NCBI RefSeq assembly: GCF_034355335.1
Contig: NZ_CP136422.1
Location: 685,001-749,000 of the forward strand
Direction of reading: 5' to 3'
Source of the DNA: Blautia coccoides
GTDB taxonomy: Bacteria; Bacillota; Clostridia; Lachnospirales; Lachnospiraceae
DNA: 64,000 bases
The translations under genes and the position numbers were made by a program. This document shows, piece after piece, positions 17,887 through 26,970 of the stretch (positions are counted from its first letter, which is position 1; each line of letters opens with the position of its first letter). A model generated the notes under the pieces. That model worked only from the letters and a program-made list of their open reading frames with translations, was not told the origin of the DNA and did not search any database.

Positions 17887-20800
17887 ATGAAGGAGTCTGG
17901 GAAGGAAAAGAAAAAGAATATAGGTTCCGTTTGCAAAAGAGGATTAGTAGGACTATTGACATTGTCAGTAATAGCTGGGAATGTTTCAGGAGCTTTTGCG
18001 GTGGAGGGTGGTTCTGAAAAAGCAGAAACTGTTTTACTTTATGAAAATACGGAGGCAGTAAATGAATTGCTTAATTATCTTCCCACTGAAGAGGCTGTGA
18101 AGCAATGGGATCTTAGTTTTCTGGCATTTAGAGATTTTCTTATGGAGAAGGGATACACAGATGTATTAGAAGCATTTGATGAAAATAACATGATTTATGT
18201 TTCGGAATACATAGAAAATACAGAGGAAGTTCCAATTTATATGTCTGGAACAAATGATATGGAAGAAATACCAGAGGGGGCTCAGCTTTATGATGGCAGT
18301 GGTGGCGAATTCTATATATGGCGCCTGTGTAAAGCACTGAGAACTTCTGAAGATGGCGAGAATGTCGAATATTACTGGGTCAGGACGCAAGATAAAATCA
18401 CATTAGAAAAAAATACAGAATCTAATGAGGATAAAGAAAACGGGCAGGTTAAAGAAAATCTGAACATTAATGATATTGATTCAAATATAGAGATGAGCGA
18501 GGAATCTTCGCAGGAAGGGATGGAGCAGGAGGAAGCGAAACAGGAATTACAAGGCGATGCTGCCGAGGGAGTAGAAGCTGAGCTTAGTGTAGCAGCTTCT
18601 GAATCTGGGGTGATAACGGTTTCAAACTTTGCTGAACTTAAAACAAGTATAGAAAATGCAACAAGTAATATTTCAATCAACGTCGTCGGTAACTTGAATG
18701 TAACTAGCACCATTAATGTAACGAAGTCTGTTACGGTTACATTGAATGGCGGTGGAACGTTGAACAGAACGGCTGCTTTTAACGGGAGTGTGTTCTATCT
18801 GGCTAACAAAGGATCAGAATTGGTTCTTGAGGATGTCACATTGTTTGGAAATTATCTTGACTCTTCTTCGGCGGCTATAAGAGTGTATGATGATGCGAAT
18901 TTAATTATGAAAGATGGCGGAATCATAAAGGGATTTTATACTGTAGCAGGTTCATATCTTGGTGGAGGAGTGCTCCTGGAAAATGGGGGAAGATTTTTTA
19001 TGGAAGGTGGCATTATTGAAGAATGTCGTGGTGGTGCAGGTGCTGCAGTACAAATATCTTCCTACGGTTATTTTGAAATGTCTGGAGGAAAAATTTGGCA
19101 CAATATGGATAATGATGAGGCTGTTGTTGATGTCTATGATGGAAGGGGCGGTAATTGGGTAATTACCGGTGGAGAAATTGTAGACAATTATGCTCAAGGA
19201 TTGGCTTGGGAGTGTGGCATATTGACACCAAGAGATAGAGCCACTTTTAACGGTACTAATACAGCCAGAGTATTTTCGATAGACGAATTGCATGAGATGT
19301 TGAGAAATGGCGTATTGAAAGGTGGCAAATTGCTTACAAACTATTCGTATGTAGGAGGAGCTGCAATACTTGCAAACAATTATATGAATACAGGGGTAAA
19401 TCCTTACGTTGCAAATATCAGATGGAATAACATGGCAGCTGGAATAAAGGGTAATGCAATTGTTGAGTCCGGATTGTCTGGTTATGAAAATGGATTTCAT
19501 GGAAAAACAACAATAGGCCCAATGAGCAATTTAGGAGAAATTGCTCATTGCGAAGGCTACACAGATCCGGTTTATACGGGAGGCCATGTTAATACAAATT
19601 GGCATGGACAAGATAATAGCAGAAATAATTTTGCTCGTATAGTGAACTCAGAATATAGAAGAGATTTACGTGGTTTTCAATCAGAAGTATATAAAAAGAA
19701 TAAGTCACAGATTCGTGTTGCAGAAAATTATAGAAGAGGAAATTCGGATTACACAACATGGATACCTGCGGCAGATGGTTTTCTGTATTGGATAGCTGAT
19801 ACACCGGGACAATTCTTTAATACGACAAAAGTTAAGTTAGTTGATCAGAATGGACGTGAATTGCCATACACAGGTGGTGCGGCAATTACTGAAGCAACTA
19901 CTGCGACCAGTGCGCCATCGGCCAGCGGAAATGCGTACAAAATTAATGAGAACACTATCGCATATGATAATGGAATCTGGGAAGCAAATACTGTAGCGGC
20001 AAAGACTTTTTACGCACCGGATTTATCTGCACATGGATTTGCGTTTACAGGGGAGTACAGCGTTGATGGTGGAAAAAAAATTGCTGGAAAAAATTACAAT
20101 GTGTCGGACTATAAGAATGCTCATGAGATTACCTTCTATTATAACGCAGATTATTATGAAATCAAATATGACGGTAATGGCGGCACAGTGGATCGAGAGA
20201 CTGATTCGGTTAGAATAGGAGAAAAAATAACACTGCCAAATGCAACTAAAAATGGGTATGGTTTTGCGGGATGGTATACCGAAAAAGAAGGTGGAGAAAA
20301 AATAGGTGATGCTGGTATGGAGCATACTCCACAGTCCGGGGGTACTTATTTTGCGCATTGGAATGCCAACGAATATACGGTGCGGTATGACATAAATAAA
20401 CCGGAAGGCGTTACTACAGAGGTAAAAGAACCAGATAGTGAATCCGTTACCCATGACAGTTCATATACGATAAAGGCACCAACAACTGAAATATTAGAAG
20501 CGTATGGAAAAACCTATAAATTTGCTGGATGGGATGCTGGAGAGGGGAATATTTACCAAGTAAACGATGAAATATCTATAAGTGGAGATGTAACACTGAA
20601 AGCAGTATGGGATGAAAGTATAAATGAGTATTCCATTAAGTATGAAATTAATAAACCACAGGATGTTTCAACAGAAGTGATGAATCCAAGTGATGCTAAA
20701 GTGATTCACGAAAAGACGTATACATTTAGTGCACCTGAAACTGAAAGATTGGAAGGTGAAGGGAAAATCTATATTTTCGGCGGATGGGAAGATGAGTCTG

Positions 20801-21714
20801 GGAACACTTATCAACCTAGTCAGGAGATAACTGTTGTCAGCAATATGACACTATCAGGTAAGTGGATTGCAAAATATAGTGTTACTTATCAGCTTAATGG
20901 GGGTAATGGTGCTTTGCCGCTAAACACCTTGTTTGAGGAAGGCGAAAACGTTACTACAGTAAAAGAGGATGCTGTAAAACCACCGCAAAATAAACTTTTT
21001 GATGGTTGGGAGAGTAATGTTCCAGTAACTGTAAATGGTGTAGAGACTACACGATTGGCAGGAGGAGATGTTTTTATAATGCCTGGTCAAAATGTAGTTT
21101 TAACGGCTGTTTGGAAAAACGACAGTGTTGATATAACATTTGAAGGCGTGGACGAGGGGCAGGATGCAGTTATAAAAGTAATCAACAAAGCAGGCGAGAC
21201 ATTGACGAAGAATTTCCCGAAGGTAATGGTAAATGGAGAAGAGGCGACGCCGGAGCAGTTGGAAAAGCTCACATATACATATGAACTATATACGAGAACT
21301 AGAATAAATGGATCTTATGTGTACGATTGGTCAGGAGAGGTATTGACAGAGGATAAAGATAAGGATGCTATTGAAACCTTGCCACTTGCTGTTGTAAAAC
21401 CGACCACTGAAAACTCAAGAATCGCAGCATCTACAAAAGTCGGTAAATCTGGCATTTTAAGGGTCACTTTAAGCTATGGAGAAACGGGAAAGAAAGCCAG
21501 CTGTATCGTTATTGCATCAGGGGATGTTGATTTGAATGCGTCGATTAGAAATAGCGATATTGAATTGCTGACCAATTACGTGATTGGCGAAGCGGCATTG
21601 GATAAATACTCCTATCAACCACTTATGGGAGATATGAATAGTGAAGCAGTAACAGGAAGAACCGTAATTACATGGCAAGATGTAGAATTGTTGGAAGCAT
21701 TTATTACTTATTAA
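17887..21714 (+). CDS. giant secreted surface protein with beta-helix, InlB-type repeats and dockerin-like end
   Basis: About 1275 residues; the ATG at 17887 follows AAAGGAGAAC. A signal peptide ends near AFA at residue 38. A Glu-rich stretch spans about 150-230. A pectate-lyase-like beta-helix region follows at about 230-480 (repeated LNGGGT, MKDGGIIKG, MEGGIIEE rungs). At about 755-1075 are four Listeria-Bacteroides (InlB-B) type repeats (YDGNGGTVDRE, GFAGWYTE, FAGWD, FGGWE). The last 65 residues hold two Asp/Asn segments (GDVDLNASIRNSDIELL, GDMNSEAV) resembling a divergent type I dockerin. No LPxTG signal is present. It leads the phase-variable operon and is probably an adhesin. Confidence 0.85.
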   Translation: MKESGKEKKKNIGSVCKRGLVGLLTLSVIAGNVSGAFAVEGGSEKAETVLLYENTEAVNELLNYLPTEEAVKQWDLSFLAFRDFLMEKGYTDVLEAFDENNMIYVSEYIENTEEVPIYMSGTNDMEEIPEGAQLYDGSGGEFYIWRLCKALRTSEDGENVEYYWVRTQDKITLEKNTESNEDKENGQVKENLNINDIDSNIEMSEESSQEGMEQEEAKQELQGDAAEGVEAELSVAASESGVITVSNFAELKTSIENATSNISINVVGNLNVTSTINVTKSVTVTLNGGGTLNRTAAFNGSVFYLANKGSELVLEDVTLFGNYLDSSSAAIRVYDDANLIMKDGGIIKGFYTVAGSYLGGGVLLENGGRFFMEGGIIEECRGGAGAAVQISSYGYFEMSGGKIWHNMDNDEAVVDVYDGRGGNWVITGGEIVDNYAQGLAWECGILTPRDRATFNGTNTARVFSIDELHEMLRNGVLKGGKLLTNYSYVGGAAILANNYMNTGVNPYVANIRWNNMAAGIKGNAIVESGLSGYENGFHGKTTIGPMSNLGEIAHCEGYTDPVYTGGHVNTNWHGQDNSRNNFARIVNSEYRRDLRGFQSEVYKKNKSQIRVAENYRRGNSDYTTWIPAADGFLYWIADTPGQFFNTTKVKLVDQNGRELPYTGGAAITEATTATSAPSASGNAYKINENTIAYDNGIWEANTVAAKTFYAPDLSAHGFAFTGEYSVDGGKKIAGKNYNVSDYKNAHEITFYYNADYYEIKYDGNGGTVDRETDSVRIGEKITLPNATKNGYGFAGWYTEKEGGEKIGDAGMEHTPQSGGTYFAHWNANEYTVRYDINKPEGVTTEVKEPDSESVTHDSSYTIKAPTTEILEAYGKTYKFAGWDAGEGNIYQVNDEISISGDVTLKAVWDESINEYSIKYEINKPQDVSTEVMNPSDAKVIHEKTYTFSAPETERLEGEGKIYIFGGWEDESGNTYQPSQEITVVSNMTLSGKWIAKYSVTYQLNGGNGALPLNTLFEEGENVTTVKEDAVKPPQNKLFDGWESNVPVTVNGVETTRLAGGDVFIMPGQNVVLTAVWKNDSVDITFEGVDEGQDAVIKVINKAGETLTKNFPKVMVNGEEATPEQLEKLTYTYELYTRTRINGSYVYDWSGEVLTEDKDKDAIETLPLAVVKPTTENSRIAASTKVGKSGILRVTLSYGETGKKASCIVIASGDVDLNASIRNSDIELLTNYVIGEAALDKYSYQPLMGDMNSEAVTGRTVITWQDVELLEAFITY

Positions 21715-21727
21715 GGCGGTGGTTACG

Positions 21728-24700
21728 ATGACGATTAAAAAGAAATCAATATTTAAAAAAATTTCAGCATTAATATTATGTGGTTTAGTGCTTCTGACAA
21801 CAGTTATGCAGGTGTTTGCGGTCAGTGAAGAAAAATATGTTCCTGAGGTTCCAGCAGATGAATATGGAATGGATTTTACTGTTTTCGATGAAACGATGAC
21901 ACCCGGAGAAAATGGGACATACAATGCAACTATGACAGCAAGAATGACAGGCAACAGTGACACTACCACAGGGATACAAGGTGGAGCAGTACAATGGTTT
22001 TGGTCAAGTAATCTTCCAACTCCTACTTTAAGTAATACACCAGAGCTGGGGGCTTTTAATCCAGTCACGGAAGATGCGGAAAAAAACATGAAAGAGCAAA
22101 GAGTTGTTTTCCGCTATTATAGGGACAGCGATCATGGAGCATATATACAAGGCGAAAACAGAACAGGTTATAAGACATTTAATCTTAATTTTGCGAATGT
22201 GAATGCAATCCCGGGGCAAGCCTTTGATGTTATTGTGCAAGATTATTACAGCCCTTCACTTGGTGAATCTACATTATTGCTATATCCATCAAACGGGGAA
22301 GAGGAAGTTCCGCTTGTCAGAGGCAATGTAACAGGAGGCCAGTTGCGTGCACCAGGTCGAACAATTACTTACAAGTCAAATGCTGAGGGAACAGAAACTT
22401 ATATTCAACAGTATATGACGGATGAAGAACTTACTGGAAAAAGAATATTGTCTTTAGAAGAAGTTGGGTTTACACCTGTTGAAGATAAGAATTTTTTGGG
22501 GTGGAGTATCTATTCAGATTCTATAAATCAAATTCAATATCGCCCGGGTATGTCATTGGAGGAAAAGGATGCAAATGGAAGATATAAGATCCAGAATGTA
22601 ACACTTTATCCGGTGTACCAAGGTGATGAACACCTGGATGGGAACTGGGTTGATTACATTGTATATGACACTGTTGCGGATACCGATCCGACATTAGCAA
22701 AAGGCCGCTATAATGCCACATTGAATGCCCGCTTGTTGACGGATATGGCAAAGCATGTAGAAATCACTGGAAGTGTTTTAGAGTGGTCATGGCCGTCAAG
22801 ACTCCCAGCTCCGGAACTGCAGAATATGCCAGAGAGTACAGATGACATAATTCCGGATTATCAATTGCCTGAGGATGATGGATTAGATTTAATAACTCAT
22901 CGCCGTGGATATAAATGGTATCGAAATCCTGATCATGGTGCGTTAACGCCGACAAATGATGGGACGGGATATGGTTATCATGAGTTTCAAATGTATTTTT
23001 ATAATTTTGCAGCAGAGCCTGGAGAAGTAATAAAAAATATTCGTTTGAGAGATTATTTCCATAAAGAACAGGAAATATCTATGACAAATGGTACGTCGCC
23101 TACAGGAGAAGAAACCATAACTGAAAGGTGCCATGTTATTACCGGAAGTATAACTATCCCAGGAAGGAAAATTATCTACAAAGCTGATAATTCTGAAAAT
23201 TCCAAGACCTACGAACAGGTATATTATTCGGATGCTGAGATGGCAGATGCTACCATACTAGAAAATGACCCAACACAGAATCCTAATCAGCCGCTTACGA
23301 AACCAAATTTTGATGCACCGGCTGGTAAAGAATTTGGTGGTTGGAGTGTTGAGGTAAACGCAGCAGAAGCTATGTATCAGCCAGGTGAAGCATTAACAGA
23401 ATTAAAAAATATGACTTTGTATCCTGTGTGGGTTGCAAAAAATTCTTACACAGTCACATACAATGGCAATGGAGGAACTCCAGAAAAAGATTTTGATGAG
23501 GTTTTGATTGGTGATGCATTGGGAGAACTTCCATCTGCTACACATCCAGAGGGTTATATATTTTTAGGATGGTATACAAAGGCGGAAGGCGGTAATAAGG
23601 TACAAGCTCCATTTACGCCTGTTGAAAACACGGAATTATACGCGCATTGGGAAACGACTTATAAGGTTTCATACCTGGCAGGAAATGGTTCTGGCGAGGT
23701 GAAAGATGAGAGCAGCCCATATAGAAAAGATGCTTATGTAATAGTTAAAAAACCTGATGGATTAAACTCCCCGGGCGAAGGGTGGATATTTGCTGGTTGG
23801 GAGAGCAATTTGGCTGTTACAGTAGGATCTTCTCAAAAGACTATATTGAATCCGGATGATATCTTCCGGATGCCGGAACAAGATATAACATTGACAGCTC
23901 TGTGGGATAATACGATTTCTGATGTATGTCCAATTGTTCTGGATTTAACAGAGGAAAGTTTAAAGAATAAGAAAGGCGAGGATATTGATACAGGCTTTGT
24001 TGCAAGCAGATCTGTTATTGCAGTGACAGGCGATGCGTTTAAAGGATGTAACGCTAATCACACACATGAGTTGATTATTAAGGGGACTACTACAAAGGAA
24101 GTGTCTATTGAAGGAAATAAAACAAAAGAATTCAATGTATTTGTCAATGGAGTGCAAGCAAAAATTTTAAACCTGGATTCTAATGGAACAGTTACTTTTG
24201 GCAGCGATGGAGCAACAATGACAAATCTGTTCAACAGCATGAGTGGCGAAGGACTTATATTTGGAAATGATGTTCATGAAGTCAAAATAAATGATGGCGT
24301 AACGGTTCTCTCTGTCAGTGCTGCAAAAGAGAAAAATCCAGTAACCGGAACAGACGGAAAAGTTAAAGTTCTTGACTTGACAATGCATGAGGTTTCAGAA
24401 GCAGATAAACAACTTGTGGTTAACGGAAAGGATATTTTATTACCATCAAATTATCTGAGAATTGTGATGTTAGACAATAATGAGGGTACTTGGCTCCAAG
24501 GAAAGATACAAGTGACTGATACAGATGGCAATGAATATGTCCGTGGCATAGCAGAGAATTCTGAGGATACCGAGTATATTGATTCAAATTATAGCGATCA
24601 AAATATATATGGCAATACGTTTGATCTAACAGGGACGGGCATAACTCCTTCGGATGCTGGAGAAAAGGGTATGTACGGGGAAGTACATATTCCAGTTAAG

Positions 24701-25279
24701 GTAAATCAGCTAAAAGTAACAGTACCCACAAGAATTGTATTTAATATTTATACAGATGGAATCAATGAAGCAAATCACGGCTTTATTGCCCCCACTGTTA
24801 AGTTGACAAATGAAAGTGAAACTTTCATGGATTCAATTAAATTACAAACATCATCTGGTTTAATCGTAAAAAATTATGGCGGAGAAAACCATAAGGCCAA
24901 TGTTGGATACATGGGAATTATAGAAGACGGTGTTTCTTCTTATACTTTGGAATCCTATGCGGATATGACTGTTGAACAGATGAACCAGTCTGTAACAAAG
25001 CCAGTCGTATGTATTGAAGCGGAAGCTAAGATTGATTCCAATCCGAGGATTAAATTAAAGCAAGAAGTTGATTATTCAACAGTTCCAGTATTTTGGTTCG
25101 CAGCTAAAAGAGGAGATACAGCCCTGCAGCTAAAGGTACCCAGTGATTATGAAAATGGATCAAATACTAAAAGATATTATCAAATCCCTAAGGATGTGAT
25201 AAACGATCGGGATGGTAATACCATTCTTTACGGATATCACAAAATGCGTCTTTCTTTCGCAATGGGGGACGCAGAATAA
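21728..25279 (+). CDS. second giant secreted surface protein with tandem novel domain and InlB-type repeat
   Basis: About 1183 residues; the ATG at 21728 follows AAGGCGGTGG, 13 bases after the previous stop. A signal peptide ends near VFA at residue 31. Two copies of an unrecognised domain follow (about residues 45-180 and 305-450); both carry YNAT, W-x-W-x-S-x-LP-x-P, Y-R-x-x-DHGA and GTGY or TGY motifs. A single InlB-B type repeat (YNGNGGTPEKD, FLGWYTK) lies at about 575-645. The C-terminal part contains VTVPTRIVF and ends in a beta motif (MRLSFAMGDA) that recalls WxL-protein ends with the Trp replaced. No sorting signal. Probably a surface partner of the preceding protein. Confidence 0.8.
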   Translation: MTIKKKSIFKKISALILCGLVLLTTVMQVFAVSEEKYVPEVPADEYGMDFTVFDETMTPGENGTYNATMTARMTGNSDTTTGIQGGAVQWFWSSNLPTPTLSNTPELGAFNPVTEDAEKNMKEQRVVFRYYRDSDHGAYIQGENRTGYKTFNLNFANVNAIPGQAFDVIVQDYYSPSLGESTLLLYPSNGEEEVPLVRGNVTGGQLRAPGRTITYKSNAEGTETYIQQYMTDEELTGKRILSLEEVGFTPVEDKNFLGWSIYSDSINQIQYRPGMSLEEKDANGRYKIQNVTLYPVYQGDEHLDGNWVDYIVYDTVADTDPTLAKGRYNATLNARLLTDMAKHVEITGSVLEWSWPSRLPAPELQNMPESTDDIIPDYQLPEDDGLDLITHRRGYKWYRNPDHGALTPTNDGTGYGYHEFQMYFYNFAAEPGEVIKNIRLRDYFHKEQEISMTNGTSPTGEETITERCHVITGSITIPGRKIIYKADNSENSKTYEQVYYSDAEMADATILENDPTQNPNQPLTKPNFDAPAGKEFGGWSVEVNAAEAMYQPGEALTELKNMTLYPVWVAKNSYTVTYNGNGGTPEKDFDEVLIGDALGELPSATHPEGYIFLGWYTKAEGGNKVQAPFTPVENTELYAHWETTYKVSYLAGNGSGEVKDESSPYRKDAYVIVKKPDGLNSPGEGWIFAGWESNLAVTVGSSQKTILNPDDIFRMPEQDITLTALWDNTISDVCPIVLDLTEESLKNKKGEDIDTGFVASRSVIAVTGDAFKGCNANHTHELIIKGTTTKEVSIEGNKTKEFNVFVNGVQAKILNLDSNGTVTFGSDGATMTNLFNSMSGEGLIFGNDVHEVKINDGVTVLSVSAAKEKNPVTGTDGKVKVLDLTMHEVSEADKQLVVNGKDILLPSNYLRIVMLDNNEGTWLQGKIQVTDTDGNEYVRGIAENSEDTEYIDSNYSDQNIYGNTFDLTGTGITPSDAGEKGMYGEVHIPVKVNQLKVTVPTRIVFNIYTDGINEANHGFIAPTVKLTNESETFMDSIKLQTSSGLIVKNYGGENHKANVGYMGIIEDGVSSYTLESYADMTVEQMNQSVTKPVVCIEAEAKIDSNPRIKLKQEVDYSTVPVFWFAAKRGDTALQLKVPSDYENGSNTKRYYQIPKDVINDRDGNTILYGYHKMRLSFAMGDAE

Positions 25280-25344
25280 GACAGGATTAAGTGCATAATG
25301 CATTAATCATAAAGCCAATACAAAATCAAACAGGAGGAAAAAAA

Positions 25345-26283
25345 ATGAGGAGATTAAAAAAATTTGCAGCATTAGGATTAAGCTGCGCCATGATTTCTTC
25401 AATGGCAGTAGGAGTTTCAGCTGCTGAAAACAAAATTGAGGATAAGGCAGCAGGTAAGGCAACAGTGGAATCAAAAGCAGACATTGACGTGGATGGATAC
25501 ATTACAAAGGATGCAGTGATTGATACAAGCGGAAATCCGATTGATCCTAGCTTGCCAACGTATTCAGAGTCTCATATGGCATCAACAGTAGTGCCGACTC
25601 AGACTGTATCAAACGGTCAGACAATCACGACAGATGTTCCAACTATGACCGCTACCAGTAACCTTCCGTCTTCATGGGGAGATGTTGATGCGGATTCTAC
25701 AAATCTGTTAATTACAGCACCCACTAAATTATCGTTTTTTGCTGCCGGTGATGGAGAGGACGCAAATATCCAGCTGACTTCAGAAGGACTTAGCGTAAAG
25801 GGAAAAATATACAACCAGTCCTGTTATGTCTCCCCAGACGGTGATGTAATTCCAAAAGAAGTTGCTGTAACTGGTCAGCGTAATGATCCTACAACTAAAG
25901 AATTTGAACTCGTGGCTGCTGATGGGACATTCTCTGAAGGAACGAATGCTGTAAAAGGTGTACATTTACAGGTCAGAGGTATGAGCAAGGATGATGATTC
26001 ATCTGCAATTGCAGGTTCCGACAGAAGATATGACTTTGCAAAACTTAATGCAGCAACTGATCTTGGCTATTTAGCAGCAGGCACACGCAGTATTGCGGGT
26101 AATGAGCAGGCGGTGAACCCATCTATGACAGAATTATCATTTACAGATGCAGATGGAAAAGCGACTGGAGTATCTACACAGTTTGCCGGTAACTATGATG
26201 ATGGGCAGAAGCTTCACACATCTTATAAACTTTCTTTAACTTATAGTGTGGATGGTGCAAGAAGCAATGGGCTCTCATACTAA
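25345..26283 (+). CDS. small secreted pilin-like/WxL-like surface protein
   Basis: About 312 residues; AGGAGGAAAA precedes the ATG at 25345. A signal peptide ends near VSAA (about residue 25). A short DIDVDGYI motif follows, shared with the next gene's product (EIDVEGHVE). The middle has ITAPTKLSFF, parallel to VTVPTRIVF of the upstream giant. The C-terminus YKLSLTYSVDGA is reminiscent of the second WxL motif with Trp changed to Tyr. There is no sortase signal. Its size, abundance-type ribosome site and place suggest the major subunit of the surface structure. Function is inferred. Confidence 0.65.
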   Translation: MRRLKKFAALGLSCAMISSMAVGVSAAENKIEDKAAGKATVESKADIDVDGYITKDAVIDTSGNPIDPSLPTYSESHMASTVVPTQTVSNGQTITTDVPTMTATSNLPSSWGDVDADSTNLLITAPTKLSFFAAGDGEDANIQLTSEGLSVKGKIYNQSCYVSPDGDVIPKEVAVTGQRNDPTTKEFELVAADGTFSEGTNAVKGVHLQVRGMSKDDDSSAIAGSDRRYDFAKLNAATDLGYLAAGTRSIAGNEQAVNPSMTELSFTDADGKATGVSTQFAGNYDDGQKLHTSYKLSLTYSVDGARSNGLSY

Positions 26284-26360
26284 AAACAAGTAGAGATTAA
26301 GTACATAGATGTATTGGCTGATCAAATTAAAGTTTTAAACGGGGCGGGGGTTACTCCGCT

Positions 26361-26406
26361 CCCTTGGAAAAGGGTTGAAATAGTAGTTTCAATATTTTTC
26401 CAAGGG
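26361..26406 (+). promoter_or_regulatory. long hairpin A of a candidate attenuator
   Basis: CCCTTGGAAAA pairs perfectly with TTTTCCAAGGG, and inside it TTGAAA pairs with TTTCAA around TAGTAG. It lies between the small secreted protein gene and the AKTGD protein gene. Its right arm is also the left arm of hairpin B, so the two cannot form together. Confidence 0.75.
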
Positions 26407-26436
26407 ATTTTCATGTAGATGAAACCCTTGATTTTT
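26401..26436 (+). terminator. hairpin B, alternative terminator-like structure
   Basis: CAAGGG pairs with CCCTTG and TTTCAT with ATGAAA around GTAG, followed by ATTTTTAT. It competes with hairpin A for 26401-26406. The pair could lower or tune expression of the genes behind the abundant subunit. Confidence 0.6.
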
Positions 26437-26472
26437 ATGGAGACGAATGAAATTAGAAAGAGAGGGTAAGAG

Positions 26473-26898
26473 ATGCAATACACAAAAACAGCAAAAAAAA
26501 GAAGATATAAGTTTATCGTTAAAAACTTGTGTCTAATGATGCTGACGCTCTTTTGGCTTTTTGCAATGCAGAAGTCAGTGCTTGCTGAAACTAATATTTC
26601 GTCCATGTCAAGTGGAAGAGCTGAAATGCAAAGAGAAGAGGAAATTGATGTAGAAGGACATGTGGAAAATGACGAATCATTAAAGAATTCAAGTCAGGCA
26701 ACCAATAGTTCGGGCGCTACCTTAAACAGTACGAAACCGTCCACGAATAATGTTGGAAATGGGTTAAACGATAAAGTATCAGCTAATGCCAAGACGGGCG
26801 ACTTTTTCAGCGGAAAAAACCTGGTGATTTTCCTGTTAGCAGCCGGCGGCATAATTGTGATCATTAATTTGAGAAAAGGTAAAAATGCTGAAAGGTAA
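26473..26898 (+). CDS. small sortase-anchored protein with AKTGD sorting signal
   Basis: The 141-residue protein has a signal peptide (cleaved near VLAE, about residue 38). An EIDVEGHVE motif follows, shared with the preceding gene product, then a Ser/Asn/Thr-rich spacer. The C-terminus has NAKTGDFFSG, a hydrophobic segment (LVIFLLAAGGIIVII) and a basic tail. This is a variant cell-wall sorting signal, and the class B sortase seven kilobases downstream is the natural processing enzyme. It may be the wall anchor for the secreted proteins encoded upstream. Confidence 0.75.
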   Translation: MQYTKTAKKRRYKFIVKNLCLMMLTLFWLFAMQKSVLAETNISSMSSGRAEMQREEEIDVEGHVENDESLKNSSQATNSSGATLNSTKPSTNNVGNGLNDKVSANAKTGDFFSGKNLVIFLLAAGGIIVIINLRKGKNAER

Positions 26899-26970
26899 GT
26901 CTTATAAAAGGGTGTGATTCAGCAACGAGAGTTACATCCTTTTTTGTCGCAAATAAATTGGTGGAAAGGT

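Noticed and set aside
18952..19500. 182-residue minus-strand frame inside the first giant gene
   Set aside because: No start signal or recognisable composition; antisense of the beta-helix repeats.
20150..21110. Repeated segments considered as a CRISPR-like or tandem DNA repeat
   Set aside because: The repetition is at protein level (InlB-B type repeats) and diverged in DNA; there are no uniform spacers.
17887..21714. LPxTG sorting signal on the first giant protein
   Set aside because: The C-terminus has no LPxTG-like motif, hydrophobic span or basic tail; it ends in dockerin-like sequence.
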